A stretch of DNA of 64,000 nucleotides from Pseudomonadota bacterium (GTDB taxonomy: Bacteria; Desulfobacterota; Desulfovibrionia; Desulfovibrionales; Desulfovibrionaceae): contig JAEWQB010000028.1 in NCBI GenBank assembly GCA_023460395.1, forward strand, positions 176,327 through 240,326, read 5' to 3'. Below the pieces are notes generated by a model, which had not been told where the DNA came from, ran no database searches, and saw only the letters and a list, made by a program, of their open reading frames with translations. Position numbers and translations under genes: made by a program. Of the stretch, positions 25,301 to 33,321 are shown in pieces. The stretch's first letter is position 1. Each line of letters begins with the position of its first letter.

Positions 25301-26179
25301 TACGCGGACGTTACCTTCCGAACCGAAAACTGGGTGCTGGACGCGAAAAACCGTTTCCTCATTGAACAGCTCCAACTAGGGGACCGCAGCAAGCAGCCCG
25401 ATGCTCCCAATATTCCGGTAAAGCTGGGACTTGCCCTCCTTTCAGACTCTAACGGCGACATTGACATTTCTCTGCCCATCCACGGCAGACTGGATGACCC
25501 GCAATTCCGCACTGGCGGTATTATTATGCGGGCGTTCATTAATCTGCTCGTTAAGGCGGTGGCCTCGCCCTTCTCGCTTGTGGGTGGTCTTTTCAGCGGA
25601 TCGAGCAGCAACGCCCAGTTTCTTATTTTTGATCCCGGTTCGGATCGGCTGGACGAAAAGCAAATGGAAACACTGAAGGGTGTGGCAACATTTTTACAGG
25701 ATAAGCCCACAATCAAGCTGGAAATTAGCGGCTTTACCAATCCTCAGGCAGACGCACAGGGGCTGGTGCAAGAACGGATGCTGCACGCCCTGCGCGAGCA
25801 AAAACTGGCCGGAATGTCACGGCGGGAACGGGCGGCGCTGGATGCGGCGGACGTGGTTATAGAGCCGGAAGAATATGAACGCTACCTCACCAAAGCGTAT
25901 GAGGCTGTGCCTGAGGGTGAAAACGATCCCCGCCCGTCCGGTCTTTTCGGCTTCAAGGAACAACCGCAGGAAGCCATGGAAACCTTTTTGCGCTCTCGTG
26001 AAACCGTTACCCCACAAGCGCTGGACGAACTGGCACTGGACCGCGCCCGTGCTGTGCGCGAAGCCATTTTGACCATAGCTCCTCAGCTTGAGTCACGCGT
26101 CTTTCTCACCGGTGTGGGGAAAAAACCCTCGGACAAGCCGGGTATTCCGCTCTCCCGTGTGGAATTGGGCGTGCGCTAG
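22325..26179 (+). CDS. Very large DUF748/AsmA-like envelope protein
   Basis: At 1284 residues this is one of the longest genes here. A single transmembrane anchor (about 17-40, IILYTLVTVFVLYTLAGFFV) leads into repeated beta-rich segments typical of AsmA-like bridging proteins, for instance LRIVNGTVVFRDD, IRELHIEDGRFIFTD and VEDGRLQFTDHSVQ, each a copy of the V-x-x-G-x-x-x-F-x-D unit. A Pro/Ala-rich linker lies at about 490-540. The C-terminal part from about 1095 looks like an OmpA-type fold (FDPGSDRLDEKQMETLKGVA, DRARAVREAIL). Relatives are thought to move or organise lipids between the membranes (inference). AAGGAGCGAACAT precedes the ATG. Confidence 0.85.
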   Translation: MTGLKNRFSQFGKRTRIILYTLVTVFVLYTLAGFFVAGPVLRSVLSSQLTTALHRNATVESVRINPLTLRAQIYNLAVSKKEGTGNLLAFSLLDTRLSVLSVFKFAPLLAYLHLEEPQVDVQFMGHNTFSFSDILPADEPAPTGDTQPADAPTFPFRVENLRIVNGTVVFRDDPHKTVHTVSEIHLSVPLTSSLHENSQDFVEPALSARVNGQPIELKGKTKLFDKTLATEFVFETAGMDLAQYWQYVPVKTPLKLTSALLDARMSILFMRPEGEGTQIQVMGEATLADVAASAPAQPAVFGFQRLHVRLDKYSLAENTLSLGTVELDAPHVRVVRDEKGVINWMRYLPSQSDTAESDQENSSTPLILDIAHFSLRAGRVEWHDSAVPGGFARQIRPISLTANALSTRSGQRGTLSLEIGGHKATSGTPTLGGTVAVRGSVVIAPLAADVTIRLAGLSLPEVSPYARPLLPLEVDSGILGAQLRVVAAQESAALPALAAPPAATHSPSAIPGTANATAEAQASVPQQAVQPLPASLAVPQHEGPHIHVLDASFTLDDLALRKPQNKFPSVAVGSLQIKGGQADLQAYTADVASLLLREPRISLVRTRSGLDLVTLFSRTEDTNAAADNAVAPDQPGSSEDGKADAAPPAWNAGIRELHIEDGRFIFTDRTLSEPGRLVLSDMRLAVRGLSTDLSAELPVQYSSLVSGGRRSQAKPGRFSVDATVRVKPLTITADIQHDKVPLVVADAYLAEYTGLLLADGALSSSIHARLTAPEDSPEDLQYDSKGTLRIDDLSLKSATDSSSVAGFSQLEIRNYDVSKERSRLHVDEVVLTGLSVDAGISEKGALNITELLRPAGAPAKGDTPREVKAQEIEDDTAPYRSVLPFAEASIGLVRVEDGRLQFTDHSVQPTFSASVSNLNARLETLSLDPAARPALNVTAKLEGQPLSLSGTANPLIVPIFSDLVFSANGLELVPVSPYAMRSLAYPIERGRLYADVTFRTENWVLDAKNRFLIEQLQLGDRSKQPDAPNIPVKLGLALLSDSNGDIDISLPIHGRLDDPQFRTGGIIMRAFINLLVKAVASPFSLVGGLFSGSSSNAQFLIFDPGSDRLDEKQMETLKGVATFLQDKPTIKLEISGFTNPQADAQGLVQERMLHALREQKLAGMSRRERAALDAADVVIEPEEYERYLTKAYEAVPEGENDPRPSGLFGFKEQPQEAMETFLRSRETVTPQALDELALDRARAVREAILTIAPQLESRVFLTGVGKKPSDKPGIPLSRVELGVR

Positions 26180-26202
26180 CACGACCGGCATAAAAAACAG
26201 AC

Positions 26203-26238
26203 AACCGGCCCTCCGCCCAGAAAGGCGGGGGGCCGGTT
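26203..26238. terminator. Strong hairpin after the DUF748 gene
   Basis: A 15-bp stem (AACCGGCC at 26203-26210 with GGCCGGTT at 26231-26238, and CCGCC with GGCGG inside) and a 6-base loop. The T tract is on the minus side (complement of the A run at 26192-26197), so termination of the plus transcript may be inefficient. Confidence 0.65.
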
Positions 26239-26413
26239 CAGTATCACGCCCTAAACGAACCCACCTTCCCAACAAGAACGATACCGGGTGTTTTTTCACC
26301 AAAACCGGTTACGGGCTGTCGGAGATTTTGCGCTATGTTTTTCCTCGCCGCGCAATACGGCGGAAAAATGCGGCATTGCATACTCCAACAACGGTAACCG
26401 GCGAGGAAACCCC

Positions 26414-27820
26414 ATGTCGATACTCAGCGCATTGCGCAAAGAAACGCCCATCATACTCCCCTTATTTCTGCCCATTCTCGTCTCACAATATGCGGGCATA
26501 GCCAATGGAGTCATCGACACAGCCATGGCGGGCATGCTTGGCACTATCGAATTGGCGAGCATCGCCGTGGGAGCGGCTATTTGGGTACCCTTTCTCGCGT
26601 TCAGTCTGGGCACCATGTACGGTCTGCTTATTCTCGTTTCGCAAGCCTTTGGCGCGGGAGATAAACGCGGTGCCAATGCCTCCGCTCAACAGGGAATATA
26701 CCTTGGGCTGGCTCTCGGACTTCTGACTACGCTAGTGCTTTACCTAATAGCGTCAAACATATCCCTGTTCGGCGTGGAAGCAGAAATAGCCGAACCGGCG
26801 AGCCGGTATATCAAGGCGGTTATCTGGTCGTTCCCTATCGCCTGCGTGGTTTTTGCCGTGCGGTTTTATTGCGAAGGACAAAATGCGGTGGTGCCCGTTA
26901 CGACTATCGCCGTCATCTGCGTGGGATTCAAAGTATTCTTCAACTACATGTTCATGTTCGGCAATTTCGGCATGCCAGCCATGGGCGTAGCCGGATGCGG
27001 AATAGCCACCATTTGTGAATACTCGGCCTTTCTGCTCATGCTCATGGGCTATGTGAGCCTCGCGCCCCGTTTTTCTGGGGAACGCCTCCTCGCTGGCTTA
27101 CGGCTCCCGCATCTTCCGTCCATCCTTGATATAGTCAAAAAGGGAATGCCCATCGGGCTGTGTTTTACTTCAGAATTTTTAATTTTCTCCGTCATGGTTC
27201 TGTTCATTAGTCAGGAAGGCGCGGTCGCTGCGGCGGCTCACCAAGTGGCCTTTAACTGCATGATCGTCTTTTTCAGCATGGCTGCCGCCTTTTCCAGCGC
27301 GGCCTGCATCCGCGTGGGCAACCTCTTTGGAGGCGGCGACAAGGAAAAATTGCGTCACGCGGTGGCGGGTATAGTCTCCCTAAGCGCCCTTATCGGTTGC
27401 CTGCTTATGGCGGCAATGATCCTGAAAGCTCAAGCGCTTGCCTCGTTCTTCACCAGCGATCCACTTGTCATTCCCCTTGCTGTTTCCATTCTCTACGTTG
27501 CCGCGTTCTTCCAGATTGCGGACTCCATGCAAGTTTGCCTTAACGGCGTCCTCCGCGGCGTCGGCGATGTCTCGGTTCCGTTCCTGTACACAACAATGGC
27601 GTATTGGGGCGTTGGTATTCCCCTTGGGTACATGCTCGCGGGCATGCCGCTTCCCTTTGGTCTGATGATTCCGGTCAGCTTTGGGGTTGTCGGATGGTGG
27701 CTCGCGCTCACTGTGGCCCTCTTTATTGCCACAGCCGCGCTCAGTTGGCGAACCCGCGTAATGCTCTGGAGCAAAACCGGACCTGTTGAAACCCTTGTGG
27801 CAGCCCAAGGAACCCTATGA
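26414..27820 (+). CDS. MATE-family multidrug/toxin exporter
   Basis: This 468-residue inner-membrane antiporter has twelve hydrophobic segments arranged as two halves, as in the NorM/DinF class. Clues are the N-terminal PLFLPILVSQYAGIANGVID, the VDTAMAG-like motif IDTAMAGMLG, and GMPIGLCFTSEF at the start of the second half. It would use a sodium or proton gradient to export small cations or metabolites. GCGAGGAAACCCC precedes the ATG at 26414. The MacA-like gene starts 64 bases later, so the three export genes may form one unit. Confidence 0.92.
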   Translation: MSILSALRKETPIILPLFLPILVSQYAGIANGVIDTAMAGMLGTIELASIAVGAAIWVPFLAFSLGTMYGLLILVSQAFGAGDKRGANASAQQGIYLGLALGLLTTLVLYLIASNISLFGVEAEIAEPASRYIKAVIWSFPIACVVFAVRFYCEGQNAVVPVTTIAVICVGFKVFFNYMFMFGNFGMPAMGVAGCGIATICEYSAFLLMLMGYVSLAPRFSGERLLAGLRLPHLPSILDIVKKGMPIGLCFTSEFLIFSVMVLFISQEGAVAAAAHQVAFNCMIVFFSMAAAFSSAACIRVGNLFGGGDKEKLRHAVAGIVSLSALIGCLLMAAMILKAQALASFFTSDPLVIPLAVSILYVAAFFQIADSMQVCLNGVLRGVGDVSVPFLYTTMAYWGVGIPLGYMLAGMPLPFGLMIPVSFGVVGWWLALTVALFIATAALSWRTRVMLWSKTGPVETLVAAQGTL

Positions 27821-27884
27821 TTCCGACAAGGTCACCATTGTACGACCATAGACGGGCTTACGCCTTCGTGATGTTGAGGTACTA

Positions 27885-29189
27885 ATGAAAATATCAGGCT
27901 ATCTGTGTACGACGCTGGCACGAATTGGTTCGCGCTGCCGCGCGCTCCGGCGCCGCACAATACTTTTGACGGGGGTGGGAGTTCTGTTCTTTCTCGCCGT
28001 CGGCTTCAGCATGGGGAGTAGCGGCACCCCCGATGTCCGTATTCTGGAAACAGGACAGGTTACACGGGGCAGTCTGGAACGTGTGTTAACCGCCACGGGC
28101 ATCATTAAACCGGAAGAAGGGGCGGAAGTAAAAACAGGCACCCGCGTCACCGGCGTAATTGAAACGCTGCACGTCAAGCTGGGCGACACGGTTATCAAGG
28201 GCCAGACCATCGCCGTCATGGACAAACGCGAGCAAGAGGCCGAATGCCGCAAGCTGGAGGCGGAACTGGGGGCACTGCGGATGGAACTTGCGCTCCTAAA
28301 CGAAACGCACCCGCTCGCCATGCGGGAGGCTGTGGCTGAAGAAAGCAAGGCCAAAGCCGAAGAAGTGCATGCGGAAGTTACCTACAACCGCATTGAAGAA
28401 CTCGCCAAAACAAAAACCGTGGCTCAGGCGGAACTAGACAGGGAGTCCAAAGACCGGGTCGCCGCCAGACAAAACACGGTGGTACAGGAAGCAACGCGAA
28501 AAAAAATAGCGACGAGCTACGAACTGGAAAAGGCTCGTCTGGAACATTCAATTGATATGGCTACCGCGGAATTGGATTCCGCCCGAATACGCCTGTCGTA
28601 CACAACCATCGTAAGCCCCATTGACGGAGTAGTCAGCGGCATCACTGCGCAAGAGGGCGAAACCGTGGTGGCGGGATTGCAGGTAGCAGACCTTATCTCG
28701 GTTCTTGATGTCTCGCGTCTGGAACTGCGCGTCTATGTGGATGAAAATGACATTGGCGAAGTCAAATTAGGAGATACCGTCCGGTTCCGGGTGGGTACCT
28801 ACCCTGACCGCTGGTTTTCGGGACTCGTCGCCCTTATCCATCCCGGACCGGAAATACGAAACAACATCGTGTATTATCGCGCTTTGGTGCGGCTGACACC
28901 TGAGACGGCAAGGGCGCTGCGCCCGGAAATGACCGCCCATTGCGAAATGGTGGTGGATAACAAAGACGATGTGCTGCTTGTGCCCAACGCCGCCTTTAAA
29001 TGGGTTGGTTCCCGCCGGATTTTGCTGGGAGTGGACGCGCAGGGGCAACCGGAACCGCGTACAGTCGTCACCGGCCTGGTGGGCCGCGTAAACACGGAAG
29101 TGCTTGAAGGACTTAGAGAGGGAGAAACGGTTGTCACCAAAGCGGAACTCCCCGATGCACTACCCGCCGAATGGGAAACTGCGCGATGA
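27885..29189 (+). CDS. Periplasmic adaptor (MacA/HlyD-type membrane fusion protein)
   Basis: This 434-residue protein is anchored by one segment (about 26-45, ILLTGVGVLFFLAVGFSMG). It then shows a split lipoyl domain (HVKLGDTVIKGQTIAVMD, later TIVSPIDGVVSGITAQEGE), a long coiled-coil hairpin (about 115-235), and a beta-barrel and membrane-proximal part (VDENDIGEVKLGDTVRF). It would couple an inner-membrane ABC exporter to an outer-membrane channel. The next gene, overlapping by 4 bases, encodes the ABC partner. No TolC-like gene is in the window. Confidence 0.9.
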   Translation: MKISGYLCTTLARIGSRCRALRRRTILLTGVGVLFFLAVGFSMGSSGTPDVRILETGQVTRGSLERVLTATGIIKPEEGAEVKTGTRVTGVIETLHVKLGDTVIKGQTIAVMDKREQEAECRKLEAELGALRMELALLNETHPLAMREAVAEESKAKAEEVHAEVTYNRIEELAKTKTVAQAELDRESKDRVAARQNTVVQEATRKKIATSYELEKARLEHSIDMATAELDSARIRLSYTTIVSPIDGVVSGITAQEGETVVAGLQVADLISVLDVSRLELRVYVDENDIGEVKLGDTVRFRVGTYPDRWFSGLVALIHPGPEIRNNIVYYRALVRLTPETARALRPEMTAHCEMVVDNKDDVLLVPNAAFKWVGSRRILLGVDAQGQPEPRTVVTGLVGRVNTEVLEGLREGETVVTKAELPDALPAEWETAR

Positions 29190-30331
29190 TGGTGTCAGCT
29201 CCCGCCGCCGATGAACCGCTTGTCGAACTACGCGAGATTACCCGCCGCTTTGTTCAGGCAGATAGGGAAACTCAGGTGCTACGCGGCATCTCACTTACCA
29301 TGCACAGGGGAGACTTCCTCGCCCTCATGGGCAGTTCCGGGTCGGGAAAATCCACACTGCTTCACATTCTGGGAGTTCTCGACCAGCCCGATTCCGGCAC
29401 ATACCACCTCAACGGGTACAATGTCGCCGGGCTGGGAGACGAAGAGGCCAGCCTTATCCGCAGCCGGTTCATCGGATTCGTTTTTCAAAGTTTTTATCTC
29501 ATGCCGCAGGCCTCGGCGCTTGAAAATGTCATGCTGCCCGGCATGTACACCGGCGAAGGATTTTCTTCCATGCGCAAACGGGCCATGGCACTGCTTGATC
29601 AAGTGGGATTAGCCGACAGGGCCGGGCACACCCCCGCCCAGCTTTCCGGGGGGCAACAGCAACGGGTTTCTCTCGCCAGAGCCTTGTTTAACCGCCCGGA
29701 CTTGCTTCTCGCCGACGAACCCACCGGGCAGCTTGACGCAGCCACAAGCACGGAGATTCTGGCTCTGCTTAAAGAAATTAATGCCACGGGAACCAGCATT
29801 GTCGTTGTAACCCACGACCCACAAACCGCCAGAGTCGCCAAACAGTGCATCCGGGTTCACGACGGCCTTGTGATGCCGGACGAACCCAACGACTTCAGTG
29901 TCAACTTCGCCGGTCAGGTGGATGAAATGGTGACAAACGCTATGGAGCTTATGACCACACTGGGCTTCATCGGAGCGGGAATCTCCTTCTTTGTGGGTTC
30001 CCTCGGCATTTTCTCCATCATGATTCTCATGGTACACGCCAGAAAGACTGAAATCGGCATCCGCCGGGCCGTAGGTGCTCCTAAGCGACTCATCCTGTTG
30101 CAGTTTCTCTTCGAAGCCGGACTCATGGCGGGCACTGGCGGCGCGCTTGGGGTTGGCGTGGCTCTGGCCCTCACGCAACTGGTGGCAGCACTGGGCCTTC
30201 TTCCCGCATACCTCAATATATCCCTCGCGCTTGGGGTCTGCCTCCTTTCCTTAACCTGCGGTCTGCTCGCCGGGGGCTATCCCGCATGGAAAGCCGCCAA
30301 GCTGGAAGTGCTCGCTGCCTTGCGGGAATAA
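29186..30331 (+). CDS. Compact MacB-like ABC protein: ATPase fused to the C-terminal FtsX part only
   Basis: Residues 1-230 form a LolD/MacB-type ATPase: Walker A GSSGSGKST (49-57), signature LSGGQQQRVSLARA (153-166), Walker B LLLADEPTGQLD (173-184). Residues about 255-381 form the C-terminal FtsX domain with three transmembrane segments (about 260-283, 312-335, 345-366) and the KTEIGIRRAVGA motif. MacB normally has a first transmembrane helix and a periplasmic core of about 200 residues between these parts; here the ATPase runs straight into the last three helices. The frame is intact. The start at 29186 overlaps the adaptor stop (ATGATG). Whether the product is active, or a functional internal deletion, is open. 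Confidence 0.85.
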   Translation: MMVSAPAADEPLVELREITRRFVQADRETQVLRGISLTMHRGDFLALMGSSGSGKSTLLHILGVLDQPDSGTYHLNGYNVAGLGDEEASLIRSRFIGFVFQSFYLMPQASALENVMLPGMYTGEGFSSMRKRAMALLDQVGLADRAGHTPAQLSGGQQQRVSLARALFNRPDLLLADEPTGQLDAATSTEILALLKEINATGTSIVVVTHDPQTARVAKQCIRVHDGLVMPDEPNDFSVNFAGQVDEMVTNAMELMTTLGFIGAGISFFVGSLGIFSIMILMVHARKTEIGIRRAVGAPKRLILLQFLFEAGLMAGTGGALGVGVALALTQLVAALGLLPAYLNISLALGVCLLSLTCGLLAGGYPAWKAAKLEVLAALRE

Positions 30332-30669
30332 GTCCTCGATTCGCCGCAGCAGCCCGCCGCCACAACGAAAAGAGAAGACAACCAAGTTCTCGTGGGCACG
30401 CCCTCTTTCAGTCTTTGTTTACTCTCGCACCCGCTTATTTCACTGTATGGCTGAAACGCCGATACGTTGTGGCCCGCCGGGCTGATTCGGCAAGACACGG
30501 TTCTGTCCGTAGCCGATTTCATACGAAGTCCAGCCCGTGGCGGAAAGTAAAACGATGTCCTTCTGCGCCACGCCTTCTGGAAATAGCCCCGCACTCCTCC
30601 CCGCTGGTACAAATAAAGCGCAGGCCGTTGCCGACCTGCGCTTGTGTGATCATCCTAAGCCCGACTGAA
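30332..30669. other. Convergent intergenic stretch after the ABC exporter
   Basis: The only clear element is the terminator of the TonB receptor gene at 30611-30643. I see no gene or other structure in the remaining bases. Confidence 0.55.
30611..30643 (-). terminator. Terminator of the TonB receptor gene
   Basis: AAGCGCAGG (30616-30624) pairs with CCTGCGCTT (30635-30643). On the minus strand it is followed by TATTTG-type T-rich sequence, 27 bases after the receptor stop. Confidence 0.75.
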
Positions 30670-32754
30670 CTACCAGCGATAGGCCATTTGCACGCCCACT
30701 TCACGGGGCGGCGCTGTCAGGGAATAATTCATAGTCGACTCATAAAGAGTGGAGTAACGCTTATCAAACAGGTTTGTGGCGTACAGGTAGACATCAAAGG
30801 ATTCCGCTTCATAGCCAATCTTAGCATTAACCGTAGTCACAGAACCCTGCGAAGCGCTGTTCCCGGCGTCCCAGTACATCTTGCTGGCATACTGCACTCC
30901 GGCCTGTCCCATGAACCCGGTTGAATGGCGATACACCAAAGAAAGGTTTCCGGTGTATTCCGGCGTGTACTGCACGCGTTTTCCAGAATAGTCCACATCT
31001 ACACCAAGCGCGTTGGTGGCGGTATATTCATCAAACTCGGCATGCGTGTAGCCGACCGAGGCGGTGCCCCGCAGTCCGGGAAGAATCTGCGCATCCAGTT
31101 CCGCTTCCGCACCGTATGCGGTCACTTTGCCCGCATTGGTTGCCACAGGGCCACCAATAATCATGTTCATGGACGTGACGTGCATGTCCGTATACTTGGA
31201 ATAAAAGAGGGTGAGGTTGGCATTCAGCCGATTTTCCAACCACGAGGTTTTTGCCCCCACTTCATAGTTCCATGCATACTGAGGCTTATAGGTGAGCTCC
31301 GCTATGCCGGGCATAACCTGCCGACTAAACCCGCCGGGCAAAAAGCTTCTGTTTACCCCGGCATACACCATATAGTCATCAGTTATCTGATAGCTTAGGA
31401 CCGCTTTGGGCAAAAATTCCTCCCACGACTCATCAAGATCCTCATTGACCCATGGAGAACCACCAAAGATCGTTTTAATAGTGGCCTCACGCTTAACATA
31501 CTGCCAACGCAGCCCAGTAGTGAGTTTCAGGGCGTCCACAAACAGCGGAACTTCTACCTGACCGAAGGGAGCAAATTCCGTCATCTTGTCTGTATACGGA
31601 AAGTTGATGGTAGTTGAGGGAGTGAACCATTTTTTACGGTCCAAATCCCGATAGCCGCCATACACGCCGGCCAGCCAGCTAAACCCGGCATCGGAATCCG
31701 CCGGACTTTGCACGCGGAATTCCTGCGTCGCCTCCCAGCTTGATTCATCATATTCGTTATAGGTGCCCACCATATACGTACTATTGTCATGCGAAGCCCG
31801 CATGTCATCACTACGGAAGGTGGTAACGCTCTTCAGTTCCGCAGCGGAAAAGTCCACAGCACTATGCAGCGCAGCACTGAACGTTTCTTTATCCCGATGG
31901 TCCGTATCACTTGCCCAATCGTGCAACGAAGGGTCACTTCCTTTCACCACCGGCAGAGGCCCTTCTTCATATTTGGTATACGCCAAATGCAAATTAAGTT
32001 CGGAATCATTCGTGGGCAGAAGGCGGAACTGGCCTTTCACACGGGTGTTGCGCTCATCATTACTGTTAGGGCCTTTCATGTAGCCATCGCGGTAGTCATG
32101 TGAACCGGAGAGCGAGAAAAACAACTTGTCTTCAATAATCGGACCGCTGGTGGTAACCCCGCCTTCCATGCTCCATTCAGAACCGCCGTCGATATACACC
32201 TTGCCCGTGTGGGTATTATCAGGCTTTTTTGAAATGATATTGACCACCCCGGAAAACGCATTTTTTCCGTACAAGGTGGATTGCGCGCCGCGCAGGACTT
32301 CGATGCGCTCAATATTCAAAAGTGAGGCGTCCATGGAACTGTAAGAATCGACAGGGACACCGTCGACATAAATCACCAACGGATTGGTTTCGGTCCCCAT
32401 GGAGGTCACGGAACCACGGAAAGCCGCCATGGTATTACCGCCGATGGTGTCCACCTGCATCAGGTTAGGCACCTGCGCAAGAACATCGTGAACGGTTTTT
32501 AGGTTTCTATCTTCCAAGTCCTGCGCCGTGAACACCGTCACCGCCACGGGGGTCTTCTGTTCCTCAGTCTGCCGTTTTTCCGCAGTAATCACCACGGGAG
32601 GCAGCGTGTATTCAGACCCCGCATCCGCGCGGGAGGCCTCGGTTTCCGGGCTGTCAGCCATTGCCTGAGGCGGAACAAGCAAAGCCGCCCCTACCACAAA
32701 AAACACAAACGCCAACCCACCGCGCATTCTTTGCCGTACTTTACTAAACTGCAT
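30670..32754 (-). CDS. TonB-dependent outer-membrane siderophore receptor
   Basis: This 694-residue receptor imports an iron chelate through the outer membrane with TonB energy. It has a signal peptide (ending about PPQAMADS), a TonB-box-like stretch (LPPVVITAEK), a plug domain (NLKTVHDVLAQVPNLMQVD, VLRGAQSTLYGKNAFSGVVN) and a 22-strand-type barrel ending in the aromatic C-terminus MAYRW. AAAGGAG stands 8 bases before the ATG at 32754. A Fur-box match (32780-32798) lies just upstream, so iron should repress it. The divergent AraC/PchR-like gene is the likely activator. The ligand cannot be named. Confidence 0.93.
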   Translation of the reverse strand: MQFSKVRQRMRGGLAFVFFVVGAALLVPPQAMADSPETEASRADAGSEYTLPPVVITAEKRQTEEQKTPVAVTVFTAQDLEDRNLKTVHDVLAQVPNLMQVDTIGGNTMAAFRGSVTSMGTETNPLVIYVDGVPVDSYSSMDASLLNIERIEVLRGAQSTLYGKNAFSGVVNIISKKPDNTHTGKVYIDGGSEWSMEGGVTTSGPIIEDKLFFSLSGSHDYRDGYMKGPNSNDERNTRVKGQFRLLPTNDSELNLHLAYTKYEEGPLPVVKGSDPSLHDWASDTDHRDKETFSAALHSAVDFSAAELKSVTTFRSDDMRASHDNSTYMVGTYNEYDESSWEATQEFRVQSPADSDAGFSWLAGVYGGYRDLDRKKWFTPSTTINFPYTDKMTEFAPFGQVEVPLFVDALKLTTGLRWQYVKREATIKTIFGGSPWVNEDLDESWEEFLPKAVLSYQITDDYMVYAGVNRSFLPGGFSRQVMPGIAELTYKPQYAWNYEVGAKTSWLENRLNANLTLFYSKYTDMHVTSMNMIIGGPVATNAGKVTAYGAEAELDAQILPGLRGTASVGYTHAEFDEYTATNALGVDVDYSGKRVQYTPEYTGNLSLVYRHSTGFMGQAGVQYASKMYWDAGNSASQGSVTTVNAKIGYEAESFDVYLYATNLFDKRYSTLYESTMNYSLTAPPREVGVQMAYRW

Positions 32755-32779
32755 CACTCAAACTCCTTTACACCCTCGT

Positions 32780-32798
32780 GACTATGAAAATCATTATC
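32780..32798. promoter_or_regulatory. Fur box of the TonB receptor gene
   Basis: The 19 bases starting GACTATGAAA match the consensus GATAATGATAATCATTATC at 16 of 19 positions, with the right half-site perfect. The site ends 26 bases upstream of the receptor start, where bound Fur would block the promoter or early elongation. Confidence 0.8.
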
Positions 32799-33264
32799 GA
32801 CAAAAAAGACTTTCGCCTCGCGCTGTTGGTCAGAACTTTCAGCACATTGATTTGTCGGATATATTTGTGTATGTGAATGGAGCTGGATTGTCTTGACGTG
32901 ATTCACTCAAAATTTACCCAATTTTGACAACCTGTAAGAAAGAATACAAAATGGAATCTTCAGAAAGGCGGTACGACTCTTCACAAAAAATATGATCGTG
33001 GACGAACAGCCACGGACACGCCCAAAACCATGGCTTCTTCGTTTGACTAAATCATTGACCATTGGCTATCCTTATGCCGGACTTGCCATCAGTTCAGGTT
33101 TTCGGCATAATAGAGAAATAATTCAGACATCTGTGAAGGTTCACCAGAAACGGGCAACCGGGGAGCGGGGGCGCACGGTCTACGGTGAAAGGGGAAGTGG
33201 CAAGGATTGAAACATCGGCCTTCATAGAAAAGGCGACAAGGGCATTTTTTTTACTTTTTAATTC

Positions 33265-33283
33265 GATAATGAAATTCATTTTC
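33265..33283. promoter_or_regulatory. Fur box of the AraC-type regulator gene
   Basis: The 19 bases beginning GATAATGAAA match the Fur consensus at 16 of 19 positions, with a perfect left half. The site ends 38 bases upstream of the GTG start at 33322. Confidence 0.78.
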
Positions 33284-33321
33284 AATTACACATCACATAC
33301 AACGAGTTGAAGGAGGGAGCT

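Larger units (their letters stand above)
32755..33321. other. AT-rich divergent control region between receptor and regulator
   Basis: About 560 bases with a Fur box at each end. A plus-strand promoter candidate lies inside it at 32924-32952 (TTGACA, 17 bases, CAAAAT), about 370 bases upstream of the regulator start. An open frame of 72 codons (32992-33210) has no ribosome site and no recognisable product. Confidence 0.55.

Noticed and set aside
32992..33210. 72-codon frame between the Fur boxes
   Set aside because: No ribosome site, no domain, and it lies in an AT-rich control region.
33204..33213. GGATTGAAAC, like the end of many CRISPR repeats
   Set aside because: It occurs once, with no repeated unit or spacers nearby and no cas genes.
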